From NCBI RefSeq assembly GCF_000376565.1, contig NZ_BARG01000002.1, positions 43,907-107,906 of the forward strand: 64,000 nucleotides of DNA, read 5' to 3'. This document shows, piece by piece, positions 8,091 to 16,179 of the stretch. This DNA is from Streptomyces hokutonensis. GTDB lineage: Bacteria; Actinomycetota; Actinomycetes; Streptomycetales; Streptomycetaceae. A program made the position numbers and the translations under genes. The notes beneath the pieces were generated by a model. The model searched no databases and had not been told where the DNA came from. It saw only the letters and a program-made list of their open reading frames with translations. Numbering within the stretch: position 1 is the stretch's first letter; each line of letters begins with the position of its first letter.

Positions 8091-9185
8091 GTGTCCTTGT
8101 CCGCCGTCCTACTGGCCGCCGCCTCGCCGTCGCCGTCCCCGAGCCCCTCGGAGACCACGGTGACCGTGCCCTCGCTCCAGGACGCCCAGGAGAGCGCGAC
8201 CAACGCAGCGAGTTGGGTCGAGCAGAACTGGTCCACCTGGCTGGCGATCGGGCTGCGGGTGCTGCTGATCCTGGTGATCGCGGCGGTGCTGAGAATGACG
8301 GTGCGGCGGGCGATCACCAAGCTGATAGACCGGATGAACCGCACGGTCGAATCGGTGGACGGCACGGCGCTCGGCGGTCTCCTGGTGAACGCGGAGCGCC
8401 GCCGCCAGCGCTCCCAGGCGATCGGCTCGGTCCTCCGCTCGGTGGCGTCCTTCGTGATCCTGGGCACGGCCGCGCTGATGATCCTCGGCACGTTCGAGAT
8501 CAACCTGGCGCCTTTGCTGGCGTCCGCCGGTGTAGCGGGCGTGGCGATCGGTTTCGGCGCCCGCAACCTGGTCACGGACTTCCTCTCCGGCGTCTTCATG
8601 ATCCTGGAGGACCAGTACGGCGTCGGCGACCAGATCGACGCGGGGGTGGCCTCCGGCGAGGTCATCGAGGTCGGCCTCCGCGTGACCAAGCTGCGCGGCG
8701 CCAACGGCGAGATCTGGTACGTCCGCAACGGCGAGGTCAAGCGCATCGGCAACCTCTCCCAGGGCTGGGCCACGGCGGGCGTGGACGTCACCGTCAAGGC
8801 CTCCGAGAACCTGGACCGGGTGAAGGCGACGCTGGACGCGGTCTCGGAGCGCATGAGCAAGGAGGAGCCCTGGAACGAGCTCCTCTGGGGCCCCATCGAG
8901 GTCCTCGGCCTCGACAGCGTCCTCATCGACTCGATGGTCGTCCGCGTCTCGGCCAAGACGATGCCGGGCAAGTCGGTGGGCGTGGAACGCGAACTCCGCT
9001 GGCGCATCAAGCGCGCCTTCGACGAGGCGAACATCCGCATCGTGGGCGGGGCGACGGCGGACCCGGCGGACGATGTGGCGGACCCGACGGAGTCGGTCGC
9101 GGCCCCTTCGGTCTACTCCAACTCGGACTCGCCTCAGGTGGCGGCGACTTCGCCCATTTCTTCGCAGCGGCCTTCTACGCGCTAG
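8091..9185 (+). CDS. MscS-family mechanosensitive ion channel
   Basis: A 364-residue protein from GTG 8091 with GGAGG ten bases upstream. A short Pro/Ser-rich N-terminal segment is followed by membrane helices at about residues 50-70, 115-135 and 138-165. The last matches the pore-lining helix TM3 of MscS ('LLASAGVAGVAIGFGARNLV', with the usual Gly/Ala packing). The beta domain follows ('GVFMILEDQYGVGDQIDAG') with the classic 'R..NGE..YVRNGEV' signature, then the alpha/beta vestibule and a Ser/Pro-rich tail. It should open under membrane tension to release solutes after osmotic downshift. It is a single-gene unit. Confidence 0.93.
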   Translation: MSLSAVLLAAASPSPSPSPSETTVTVPSLQDAQESATNAASWVEQNWSTWLAIGLRVLLILVIAAVLRMTVRRAITKLIDRMNRTVESVDGTALGGLLVNAERRRQRSQAIGSVLRSVASFVILGTAALMILGTFEINLAPLLASAGVAGVAIGFGARNLVTDFLSGVFMILEDQYGVGDQIDAGVASGEVIEVGLRVTKLRGANGEIWYVRNGEVKRIGNLSQGWATAGVDVTVKASENLDRVKATLDAVSERMSKEEPWNELLWGPIEVLGLDSVLIDSMVVRVSAKTMPGKSVGVERELRWRIKRAFDEANIRIVGGATADPADDVADPTESVAAPSVYSNSDSPQVAATSPISSQRPSTR

Positions 9186-9216
9186 CGGGCGGGGGGCGGG
9201 AGACCACGGGCGGGCC

Positions 9217-10029
9217 TCAACTCCCCGTCCGCTCCGCCCCCGTGTCGAAGAACCGCCCCACGTACTCATCCGCCGGCAACGCGCTCTCCCGCATGAGGGA
9301 GAACACCTCGGCGCCCTCCCCGGGCTCGCCGCCCATCCGGTAGGCCTCGGCGAAGTCGACGTACTCGACGCCGTCGAGGTCCGCGCAGTACTCGTGCGCC
9401 TCCAACTCCCCCCGCCCGATGGCCTCGTCGAGCGAACGGGCCCGCCAGAGGGTCAACCGCTCCTCGTAGACGCCGAGTTCGCGATGCCGGAACACGCATC
9501 GGACGCCGTACCAGGACAGTTCACTCATCGGCGTCGCGCCGGCCCAGGTGATCTCGAAGTACCTGACGCGTTCGTCCTGTCCGGCCGGCCGCATGCCCGC
9601 CGCCGTCATGACGCGGTGGGAGGCGGTGTTGTCGTGGTCGGCGTCGCCCTTCACGCAGGTGACTCCTTGCGCCCGCGCGAACCGCAGCAGCGCCCGGAGG
9701 GCCTCGGCGGCGTATCCCTGCCCCTGGGCCGACGGGACGAGGCCGTAGCCGATCGTGACGCTGCCGTCCTCGTCCACGGGTCCATGAAATCCGAGACCGC
9801 CGATCGCCCGGCCGTCCTCCCGCCGACGGATCTCGTAGTTGCCGAACGGCTGGGGATCACCGGTGTCCGCACAGATACCCAGGAAGCGCCTGGCGGCGAA
9901 CACGTCCCCGCCGGTGGGGTATTCAGGCCCCCACCGATCACCGCCACCCGGCTCACCCGCAACCACTCGCTCGGCTTCACCGACGGTCATCGGGTGCAGC
10001 ACGAGCCGCGCCGTCACAAGATCACTCAT
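9217..10029 (-). CDS. GNAT acetyltransferase fused to a DUF4288 domain
   Basis: A 270-residue protein from ATG 10029. Residues 1-165 form a RimJ/RimL-type GNAT domain: 'TARLVLHPMTVGEAERVV' at the N-terminus, acetyl-CoA loop 'GYGLVPSAQGQGYAAEAL', and 'DNTASHRVMTAAGM'. Residues 168-270 form a second domain beginning 'MSELSWYGVRCVFRH' that looks like the small DUF4288 family, normally a separate protein. The internal ATG at 9528 is in frame, so the second domain could also be made alone. A decayed copy of just this second domain lies upstream at 10121-10229, showing that the domain once existed as an independent or duplicated gene. The start has no strong ribosome binding site. Confidence 0.8.
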   Translation of the reverse strand: MSDLVTARLVLHPMTVGEAERVVAGEPGGGDRWGPEYPTGGDVFAARRFLGICADTGDPQPFGNYEIRRREDGRAIGGLGFHGPVDEDGSVTIGYGLVPSAQGQGYAAEALRALLRFARAQGVTCVKGDADHDNTASHRVMTAAGMRPAGQDERVRYFEITWAGATPMSELSWYGVRCVFRHRELGVYEERLTLWRARSLDEAIGRGELEAHEYCADLDGVEYVDFAEAYRMGGEPGEGAEVFSLMRESALPADEYVGRFFDTGAERTGS

Positions 10030-10120
10030 GGCAGCGAGGAGTATCACGCGGGGTGGCCGGGGCGCACGGAGATTGTCCGAGCCAGGCGGCCTGCAGCAGG
10101 CCCAGGGCCCCCCGCACCCC

Positions 10121-10229
10121 ATCGCCTCGGCGAGCGACCGGGCCGCCACAGGGTCAACTGCTCTTCGTAGACCCCGAGTTCGCAACGCAGGAATACACAC
10201 CGGACGCCGCACCAGGACTACTCTCTCGC
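10121..10229 (-). pseudogene. decayed duplicate of the DUF4288 domain
   Basis: The stretch aligns base for base with 9418-9528 of the neighbouring fusion gene, at very roughly 80 percent identity by eye. It still encodes 'SWCGVRCVFLRCELGVYEEQ' in one frame. The ATG has become GCG, and one base is missing in the 'ggcccgcc' run (here 'ggccgcc'), which shifts the frame after 'LTLWR'. It therefore looks like an inactive tandem remnant that has lost its start, its frame and its 3' two thirds. Confidence 0.75.
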
Positions 10230-10244
10230 TTGCTCCCGCACTCA

Positions 10245-10358
10245 TCACCGCAGCGTGGTCGGCAAAGCACTGGCAAGCCGCTCCGTCTCGGTACGGGCCG
10301 CATCCGGGAGTCCGTCCAGCATGTCGTCCTGGAACAGCTCCCAGTGCCAGTCAGCCAC
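10245..10358 (-). pseudogene. short open frame, probable truncated small gene
   Basis: A GTG at 10358 opens 37 codons starting 'VADWHWELFQDD' and ending shortly after 'ARTETERLASAL'. The Trp-rich start and the GTG overlap with the stop of the frame upstream are typical of paired small genes such as toxin-antitoxin couples. The frame ends abruptly next to the DUF4288 remnant, so it is probably truncated. Family not recognised. Confidence 0.35.
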
Positions 10359-10479
10359 CCGCAACCTCGCGGTGCGCGGCACGGACGATCTCCCCGGCCT
10401 CCCGGACGGCACGGTCGCGTACGGCGGGGTCCGTGCTGTTGATCGCCAGTTCGGTGGCGTGCAGCCGGCGGGCGGTTAG
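10351..10479 (-). pseudogene. fragment of a small upstream partner gene
   Basis: An open frame encodes 'ARRLHATELAINSTDPAV' and 'REAGEIVRAAHREVAGG', with clear host-like codon bias and alpha-helical character. It ends in a TGA that overlaps the next gene's GTG. No start codon or ribosome binding site is present within the preceding 100 bases, so the 5' end looks lost. Together with the frame at 10245-10358 it resembles a decayed two-gene unit; the function is unknown. Confidence 0.35.
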
Positions 10480-10623
10480 GGGGCCACAGCGCCGCCAACC
10501 GGCCGGCTGCGGGAGAGGCTTTGGCCTCCTGTGCCCTCCCCCAGTTCCGGGGTGGAGCCGAGGTGTTCGAATTTGACGATACGAAGCCGCTCCCTGGACG
10601 GGGGCTGCTCGTGTCGTCAGCGC

Positions 10624-10971
10624 TCAGCAGTTCACGTGGACTCGCTCGACGTAATTGCTGCCGTCCAGGGTCCGCTGACCCCCTGCCCAGACGTAATCCC
10701 ACGTGCCGTTCACGTAATACACCGTGAAGCTGTTGCCGTGGGCCCGGGCGTAGTTGAAGTGGCCGTAGATCCAGTTGTCTCCACAGCCGTCCATGTTCCA
10801 GACGCCCCCGGAGGTGTCGTAAACGCAGGCCCGCCCGGGATCGCACTTGTAGGTCACGTACTGGGGATGGACGTCGGCGGCCGAAGCGGTGCTGGAGCCG
10901 CCGACGAGCGCGCCGATCCCAAGAGTGAGAGCCACAGCCGTACGGGTCACGTGCTTTTTGAGCAACTGCAT
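10624..10971 (-). CDS. small secreted cysteine-containing protein
   Basis: A 115-residue protein with GGGAGA seven bases before the ATG. Residues 1-32 form a standard Sec signal peptide (basic 'LLKKHVTRTA', hydrophobic core, 'ASA' cleavage site). The mature part has four Cys ('YKCDPGRACVYD', 'DGCGDNW', terminal 'VNC') that could form two disulfides, and many aromatic residues and Gly. The layout resembles the small secreted peptidase-inhibitor I36-like family of Streptomyces, but the match is weak. It stands alone between a pseudogene patch and the VOC gene. Confidence 0.7.
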   Translation of the reverse strand: MQLLKKHVTRTAVALTLGIGALVGGSSTASAADVHPQYVTYKCDPGRACVYDTSGGVWNMDGCGDNWIYGHFNYARAHGNSFTVYYVNGTWDYVWAGGQRTLDGSNYVERVHVNC

Positions 10972-11150
10972 CCAGAAGTCTCCCTGCCCGTGAGGACCTG
11001 CCTTTCGGTCGACCGGTGCAATTCACTGTGGTCGACCTCTTTGCGCCACACCGTAGGCACCGCTCCTGGATACCAGCCATCCTTTCGAACACCATCGAAG
11101 CGTGCGGTGCCCGCACCTTCGCGTGGGACCGGTTGACGACCTGCCGATGC

Positions 11151-11585
11151 TCAGTCGACGCAGAACTCGTTGCCCTCGATGTCCAGCATCGGGATGCACG
11201 ACTCGTTCTCCTCGTCGGCGTACAGCGTCCGCACGTGGGTCGCGCCGAGCGCGACCAGTCGTGCGCACTCGGCCTCGAGCGCCGCGAGGCGTTCGGCGCC
11301 GACGAGCCCGGTGCCGACCCGGACGTCGAGGTGCACCCGGTTCTTGACGGTCTTGCCTTCGGGGACGCGCTGGAAGAACAGGCGCGGGCCGACGCCCGAG
11401 GGATCACTGCAGGCGGACCAAGCCCCCCGCTCCTCAGGAGGCAGGGTGCGGTTGAAATCGTCCCAGGTGGTGAACCCCTCCGGTGGCGCCGGCATGACGT
11501 ACCCCAGCACTTCGCACCAGAAGCGAGCGACGCGCTCCGGTTCCGCACAGTCAAAGGTGACTTGGAACTTCTTGATCGCAGACAT
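11151..11585 (-). CDS. VOC (glyoxalase/bleomycin-resistance fold) family protein
   Basis: A 144-residue protein with the vicinal-oxygen-chelate pattern: the first module 'FQVTFDCAEPERVARFWCEVLGY' and the second 'NRVHLDVRVG...ERLAALEAECARLVALGAT', ending 'MLDIEGNEFCVD' with the usual terminal metal-ligand or substrate Glu region. It matches the glyoxalase-like subgroup common in Streptomyces, whose enzymatic roles are mostly unknown. The upstream gene on the same strand overlaps its start by 35 bases, so the two are probably co-transcribed. Confidence 0.85.
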   Translation of the reverse strand: MSAIKKFQVTFDCAEPERVARFWCEVLGYVMPAPPEGFTTWDDFNRTLPPEERGAWSACSDPSGVGPRLFFQRVPEGKTVKNRVHLDVRVGTGLVGAERLAALEAECARLVALGATHVRTLYADEENESCIPMLDIEGNEFCVD

Positions 11586-12105
11586 CGGCGCACCGTACCG
11601 CGTACCCGGAGACCCTGCCGCTCATTTCCCGGGCGGATCGGCTCCCGCCCTCCACCAGCCCCAGCCTCCCGGCCACCTGACACAACGCCACGAAAGACGC
11701 CCCCCGCCGCACACCCGAGACCCCCGTATAGGCCGCACCCTCACGAAGGTCCAGCAGCACCGTCCCCGCCGCCTCGTCGAACGTGACCGAGCCCCAGACC
11801 GTGTGCCTGCGGCGGCCCGGGCGCCACTGGAACCAGACCTCCTCGCGGCCCTTCTCCGCGGTGACGGAGGCGCGGTCGGACGCCTTCAGTTCGGTGCGCA
11901 TCCGGTCGGGCCAGCCCACGGAGGGCCATAGCACGCGGAGTTGGCGGATCTGGCGGCGGGCGAGGGCGTCGGGGGTGAGGGGGATGCCGGCGGTGCGGGC
12001 TCGTCGCCGCAGTGACGGGCGTACCGCTGCGGCCCGTACAGCCCATACGACGTTGACGGCGGGCGTGCTCCCCGCCTCCTGCCGGTACTCGGCCAACACG
12101 CTCAT
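11551..12105 (-). CDS. hypothetical protein
   Basis: A 184-residue protein started at ATG 12105, where GAGAGGGG lies about eight bases upstream. The frame is open 27 bases further back, but without a good binding site. It is Arg-rich in the first 60 residues ('RPSLRRRARTAGIPL') and continues with a beta-rich part containing 'EVWFQWRPGRRRHTVWGSVT' and 'AGTVLLDLREG'. No known domain is recognised. The last 12 codons overlap the downstream VOC gene in another frame and include an unusual 'RCADVCDQEV' tail, which could reflect a late stop-codon change. Confidence 0.6.
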   Translation of the reverse strand: MSVLAEYRQEAGSTPAVNVVWAVRAAAVRPSLRRRARTAGIPLTPDALARRQIRQLRVLWPSVGWPDRMRTELKASDRASVTAEKGREEVWFQWRPGRRRHTVWGSVTFDEAAGTVLLDLREGAAYTGVSGVRRGASFVALCQVAGRLGLVEGGSRSAREMSGRVSGYAVRCADVCDQEVPSHL

Positions 12106-12455
12106 GCCCGCACCCCTCTCGCCGTTCCCCATGTCCCGCGAACGCGGTTGATCAAAAGTCAGGATTCTGTGAGGTGGCTGGCAGGGCGGATCGGTTCCAT
12201 CACGAATCGGCCTCGGCAGCGGAGTCGCAGCGGCCGAAAAGCGTCCAACAGGCCTCGCAATTGCGGCAGATCAGCCAAAACTCCGTCACCCGCTCCCACC
12301 TGGTGCTTTGGCCATCGTGACGAAGCCGTGATGCGATCACCTTCACAGGTTGATCTCATTTCCCTCGCAGGCCCCTCATGCCTAAGGTCGCCCCACGACG
12401 GGCCCTTGTTCTGGAGCGCAACGCCCAGGGGTCCGTTTCGAATGTGGGGACAGAA
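12106..12455 (+). other. intergenic region with one small palindrome
   Basis: The 350 bases hold no convincing gene. A perfect palindrome GTGAT-GCG-ATCAC lies at 12328-12340, about 115 bases before the secreted-protein start, and could be an operator. The rest is low-information leader sequence with several TCA/TTG-rich blocks. Confidence 0.35.
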
Positions 12456-13289
12456 ATGAGAAAGCTCGCCATAGGTGTCGCCCTGAGCGGTGCCCTGGCC
12501 CTGACCGGTCTGGCCGCGCCGCTCGCGCAGGCCGCGACGCCGGATCTGGTCTTCTCGGGTGTGACGGTCAACAAGGGGAAGGCGATCGTCGTCGGCACCA
12601 CCGCCGCGGTGAAGGTGCCCGTGACGTACACGCTGACGCGGCCGTCGGACGTGGTCATCGACAGCAAGACGACGTTCGCGGGGATCATGCTCTACCGCGG
12701 CCGGCTCGCCGACATGGACAACGACATCGAGAGCACCCTCGCGCCGACCTGCACGACGACGGCGACAACGGACACCACCGTCACCGAGTCCTGCTCCGAC
12801 ACGATCACGATCGACCCGGAGGAGAGCCTGTACGAGGCGGCCGACGCGACCACCTGGAACGTCGGCGGTTTCTACGGCCACATCGACGTCGACGCGGACG
12901 ACTCCGACGACAAGATCAGCACGTCGACCGACTTCGCGGCCTGGGGCGGCAAGGGCAAGGTCAAGGTGCAGCGGGCGGCGAAGCTCACCGCCAACGCCGC
13001 CCCCGAGCCGGTGAAGAAGGGCAGGACCATCACCGTCACCGGCAAGCTGACCCGCGCCGACTGGGAGAACGAGGTCTACACCGGTTACGTGTCCCAGCCC
13101 GCCAAGTTGCAGTTCCGGGCGAAGGGTTCGAGCACCTACACCACCGTGAAGACCGTCACCTCCACCACCGGTGGCGCGCTGAAGACGACCGTGAAGGCGA
13201 CCAAGGACGGTTACTTCCGCTACGTCTTCGCCGGCACCTCCACCACCGGCGCGGCCACCGCCGCCGGTGACTACATCGACGTTCAGTAG
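12456..13289 (+). CDS. secreted protein with Asp-rich and Ig-like repeats
   Basis: A 277-residue protein from ATG 12456, chosen because 'MRKLAIGVALSG' begins a clean Sec signal peptide (cleavage after 'AQA', about residue 27) and GGGGACAG precedes it. The mature protein has an Asp-rich patch ('DVDADDSDDK') that may bind calcium. Its C-terminal part (about residues 180-277) has the look of a bacterial Ig-like beta-sandwich: 'GRTITVTGKLTRADWENEVY' and 'YTTVKTVTS...KDGYFRYVF'. Such proteins are common, uncharacterised extracellular proteins of Streptomyces. A strong terminator follows, so it is a single-gene unit. Confidence 0.75.
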   Translation: MRKLAIGVALSGALALTGLAAPLAQAATPDLVFSGVTVNKGKAIVVGTTAAVKVPVTYTLTRPSDVVIDSKTTFAGIMLYRGRLADMDNDIESTLAPTCTTTATTDTTVTESCSDTITIDPEESLYEAADATTWNVGGFYGHIDVDADDSDDKISTSTDFAAWGGKGKVKVQRAAKLTANAAPEPVKKGRTITVTGKLTRADWENEVYTGYVSQPAKLQFRAKGSSTYTTVKTVTSTTGGALKTTVKATKDGYFRYVFAGTSTTGAATAAGDYIDVQ

Positions 13290-13316
13290 GACAAGAAGTA
13301 ACACCAGCTCCTCTCC

Positions 13317-13359
13317 CACCGCCCCCGCAGGTAACGAGTCTGTTGCCTCGGGGGCGGTG
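13317..13359 (+). terminator. hairpin terminator after the secreted protein gene
   Basis: CACCGCCCCCG (13317-13327) pairs perfectly with CGGGGGCGGTG (13349-13359). The loop region can pair further (AGGTAAC with GTTGCCT). It lies 28 bases after the stop, and TCTATT follows. Confidence 0.8.
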
Positions 13360-13405
13360 TCTATTGACGCCCCCTTCGTCCCGGGCTTACGTTCCTCCCA
13401 CCCAA

Positions 13406-13420
13406 TAGGAAACTTTCCTA
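13406..13420 (+). promoter_or_regulatory. CsnR-type operator
   Basis: TAGGAAACTTTCCTA is palindromic except for its central base and lies 58 bases before the csnR start. The core AGGAAA-n-TTTCCT is what I recall of the CsnR operator in the S. coelicolor csnR-K operon. It is placed to let CsnR repress its own operon until chitosan-derived monomers or oligomers appear. Confidence 0.8.
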
Positions 13421-13478
13421 ACAGTGACCACATGACACGCTGGGTGGTTCGAGAGTTCGAGAGGCAGGTGGCGTCGAC

Positions 13479-14705
13479 ATGGCAGGAACCTCCGGTACCC
13501 CCGGCACAGGTACCCCGGGCACCCCCCGCGTCCTGCGCGCCATGAACGACCGCGCCGCCCTGGACCTCCTCCTGGAGCACGGCCCGCTCTCCCGCACCCG
13601 GATCGGCAAGCTCACCGGACTCTCCAAGCCGACCGCCTCCCAGCTGCTCGCCCGGCTCGAAGCGGCGGGACTCGTGCTCGCCACGGGCACCAGCGAGGGG
13701 CGCCCGGGCCCCAACGCCCAGCTGTACGTGGTCAATCCGGGCGCCGCGTACGCCGCCGGGCTCGACGTCACGCCGGAGCGCATCCGCGCCGCCGTCGCCG
13801 ATGTCACCGGCCGCACGGTGGGCGAGTTCGAGCTCGCCACCCCCGGCCGGCGGCCCGCCCAGCCCGTCGTACGGCAGGTCACCGACGCCCTCGACGGGGC
13901 AGTCAAGGCGGCCGGGCTGGCCCGCGGTGACGTGCACCGCCTGGTCATCGGCACCCCCGGCGCCTTCGACCCGAACACCGGCAGGCTGCGTTACGCCTCG
14001 CACCTGCCGGGCTGGCACTCCCCGGCCCTGCTCGACGAACTCGCCGCCGCGCTGCCGATGCCGGTGGAGTACGAGAACGACGTCAACCTCGTCGCCATAG
14101 CCGAGCAGCGGCTCGGCGCGGCCCGCGGGCACGGCGACTTCGTGCTGCTGTGGAACGAGGGCGGCCTCGGCGCCGCCCTGGTCCTCGGCGGCCGGCTGCA
14201 CCGCGGCTGGACCGGCGGCGCGGGCGAGGTCGGCTTCCTGCCGGTGCCCGGCGCGCCCCTGGTCCGCCAGGTGACCAAGGCCAACAGCGGTGGTTACCAG
14301 GCACTGGCGGGCTCCCAGGCCCTGCCCCAACTCGCCCGCGAACTCGGCATCACCGAGATTCCGACGGGTCCCTACGCCGAGGTCGCCGCCGCCCTCGTCG
14401 CCACCGCCGCCGACCACACCACCGGCCCCCGGCGGCGGCTCCTGGAGATCTACGCGACCCACCTCGCGACCGGTCTCGCCTCGCTCGTCTCCGTGCTCGA
14501 CCCCGAACTCGTCGTCCTCAGCGGTGCGTCGCTCACCGCCGGCGGCGAGCCCCTACGCGCCCTCGTCCAGGCCGAGTTGGAGGAGCTGGCGGCGTCCCGG
14601 CCCCGGCTCGTCGTCGGCGACGTCCATGAACAGCCCGTGCTGCGCGGCGCGTTGGAAAGCGCGCTGGCAACGACCCGCGACGAGGTCTTCGACACCTCGC
14701 GCTGA
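13479..14705 (+). CDS. csnR: ROK-family transcriptional repressor of the chitosan-oligosaccharide operon
   Basis: A 408-residue protein. The N-terminal helix-turn-helix ('LLEHGPLSRTRIGKLTGLSK' then 'PTASQLLARLEAAGLV') is followed by a ROK sugar-kinase-like domain with 'YAAGLDVTPERIRAAVADV' (actin-fold phosphate loop), 'VEYENDVNLVAIAEQRLGAA' and 'AGEVGFLPVPG'. The last block lacks the His found in the GHxxH-like zinc motif of ROK kinases, as expected for a regulator without catalysis. It is first in a six-gene co-directional operon with transporter, glycosidase and kinase, in the same order as csnR-csnE-F-G-H-K of S. coelicolor. The palindrome upstream supports autoregulation. Confidence 0.92.
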   Translation: MAGTSGTPGTGTPGTPRVLRAMNDRAALDLLLEHGPLSRTRIGKLTGLSKPTASQLLARLEAAGLVLATGTSEGRPGPNAQLYVVNPGAAYAAGLDVTPERIRAAVADVTGRTVGEFELATPGRRPAQPVVRQVTDALDGAVKAAGLARGDVHRLVIGTPGAFDPNTGRLRYASHLPGWHSPALLDELAAALPMPVEYENDVNLVAIAEQRLGAARGHGDFVLLWNEGGLGAALVLGGRLHRGWTGGAGEVGFLPVPGAPLVRQVTKANSGGYQALAGSQALPQLARELGITEIPTGPYAEVAAALVATAADHTTGPRRRLLEIYATHLATGLASLVSVLDPELVVLSGASLTAGGEPLRALVQAELEELAASRPRLVVGDVHEQPVLRGALESALATTRDEVFDTSR

Positions 14706-14813
14706 CCCCACCGGCCGGCTCCGGTTCCCCCAGACCCCCGTCGGCCCACCTCTACCCACCCCCCTCGGCTTCCCCAACCACCTCGCCCCGCCCCGCCCTT
14801 GGGAGACCTCGCC

Positions 14814-16172
14814 ATGCCCGGAACACCCCGGAAGATGTCCGTAACATCCCGGAAAGCGGCTGTCGCAGTCGCCGCCTCCGCCTCCATCGCCCTGCTCGCC
14901 ACCGCCTGTACCGGCCAGTCCTCGTCCGGTGCCTCCGACGACGCGTCGAAGGACGTCACGATCAACTTCTGGCACGCCTGGAGCGCCGCCTCCGAGCTGA
15001 GCGCCGTGAAGTCGCTGGTCGCCGGGTTCGAGAAGGCGCACCCCAACATCCATGTGAACGTCGTCGGCAACATGACGGACGACAAGATCAACCAGGCGCT
15101 GCGCACCGGCGGCGACAAGTCCCCGGACGTGATCTCGTCGTTCACCACCAACAACGTGGGCAAGTTCTGTTCCTCGGGCGCCCTCGTCGATCTCAACCCC
15201 TTCTTCAAGAAGGACGGCATCGACCCGGAGACGACGTTCCCGAAGGCGATGAACGAGTACACCCAGTTCGACGGAAACCGCTGCACCGCACCGCTGCTGG
15301 GCGACGCGTACGGGCTGTACTACAACAAGACGGAGTTCAAGAAGGCCGGCATCACCAGCCCGCCCAAGACGTGGTCCGAATTCGAGGCGGACGCCAAGAA
15401 GTTGACGATCACCAAGGGCGACACGTACTCGCAGCTCGGGTTCATGCCGGACTACCACGGCTGGGAGACCACGACCGAGCACATCTTCGCGCAGTTCTCG
15501 CCGACGTACTTCGACAAGAGCGGCAAGTCGGCGCTCGCCACGGACCCCGCGTTCAAGGCCGGATTCACCCTCCAGAAGAAGCTCGTCGACGAACTCGGCG
15601 GCTTCAAGAAGCTGGAGAGCTACCGCTCCACGCTCGGCGACGAGTGGGGCGACAAGCACCCCTTCCACACCGGCCAGGTCGCGATGCAGCTGGACGGCGA
15701 GTGGCGGCTGGGGATGGCCACGGCGGCGAATCCCAAGCTGGACATAGGAGTTGCCCCGCTGCCCGTCCCGGACGACCAGGTCGCCCAGTACGGCAAGGGC
15801 TACATCACCGGCACGATCGCCGGCATCGCCGCCAACAGCAAGAAGCAGAACGCGGCTTGGGAGTTCGTCAAGTACATCACCACGGACACGGACGCGGTGG
15901 TCGGCTTCTCCAACGCCATCCACAACGTGCCCTCCACCCTCGCCGCCCTCAAGTCCCCGAAGCTGAAGTACGACCCGCGCTTCAAGACGTTCCTGGACAT
16001 CGCGTCGAACCAGTACTCGACGACAAGTCCCGCCTCGATCAACGGCGGTGTGTACCTGACGACGATCCAGAACCTCGGCTACGACTACGAGAGCGGCAAG
16101 GTGAAGGATCTCGACTCGGCCCTGAAGAGCACGGCCAAGCAGATCGACACGGACATCGCGCAGGCGAAGTAG
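14814..16172 (+). CDS. csnE: sugar ABC transporter substrate-binding lipoprotein
   Basis: A 452-residue protein from ATG 14814 with GGGAG nine bases upstream. A basic N-terminus and hydrophobic stretch lead to a lipobox-type 'LLATAC' with Cys at about residue 32, so the mature protein should be lipid-anchored outside the membrane. The rest is a family-1 solute-binding protein: 'INFWHAWSAASE', 'PDVISSFTTNNV', 'APLLGDAYGLYYNKTEFKKAG' and 'AAWEFVKYITTD'. By operon context it binds chitosan oligosaccharides or glucosamine and hands them to the two permeases encoded directly downstream. No ATPase is encoded here; such systems in Streptomyces share the MsiK ATPase encoded elsewhere (family knowledge). 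Confidence 0.92.
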   Translation: MPGTPRKMSVTSRKAAVAVAASASIALLATACTGQSSSGASDDASKDVTINFWHAWSAASELSAVKSLVAGFEKAHPNIHVNVVGNMTDDKINQALRTGGDKSPDVISSFTTNNVGKFCSSGALVDLNPFFKKDGIDPETTFPKAMNEYTQFDGNRCTAPLLGDAYGLYYNKTEFKKAGITSPPKTWSEFEADAKKLTITKGDTYSQLGFMPDYHGWETTTEHIFAQFSPTYFDKSGKSALATDPAFKAGFTLQKKLVDELGGFKKLESYRSTLGDEWGDKHPFHTGQVAMQLDGEWRLGMATAANPKLDIGVAPLPVPDDQVAQYGKGYITGTIAGIAANSKKQNAAWEFVKYITTDTDAVVGFSNAIHNVPSTLAALKSPKLKYDPRFKTFLDIASNQYSTTSPASINGGVYLTTIQNLGYDYESGKVKDLDSALKSTAKQIDTDIAQAK

Positions 16173-16179
16173 CGGCGCG

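Noticed and set aside
12159..14462. A 767-codon antisense frame over the secreted-protein gene and csnR
   Set aside because: It crosses a terminator, an operator and two well-supported genes, and has biased Gly/Ala/Arg composition without domains.
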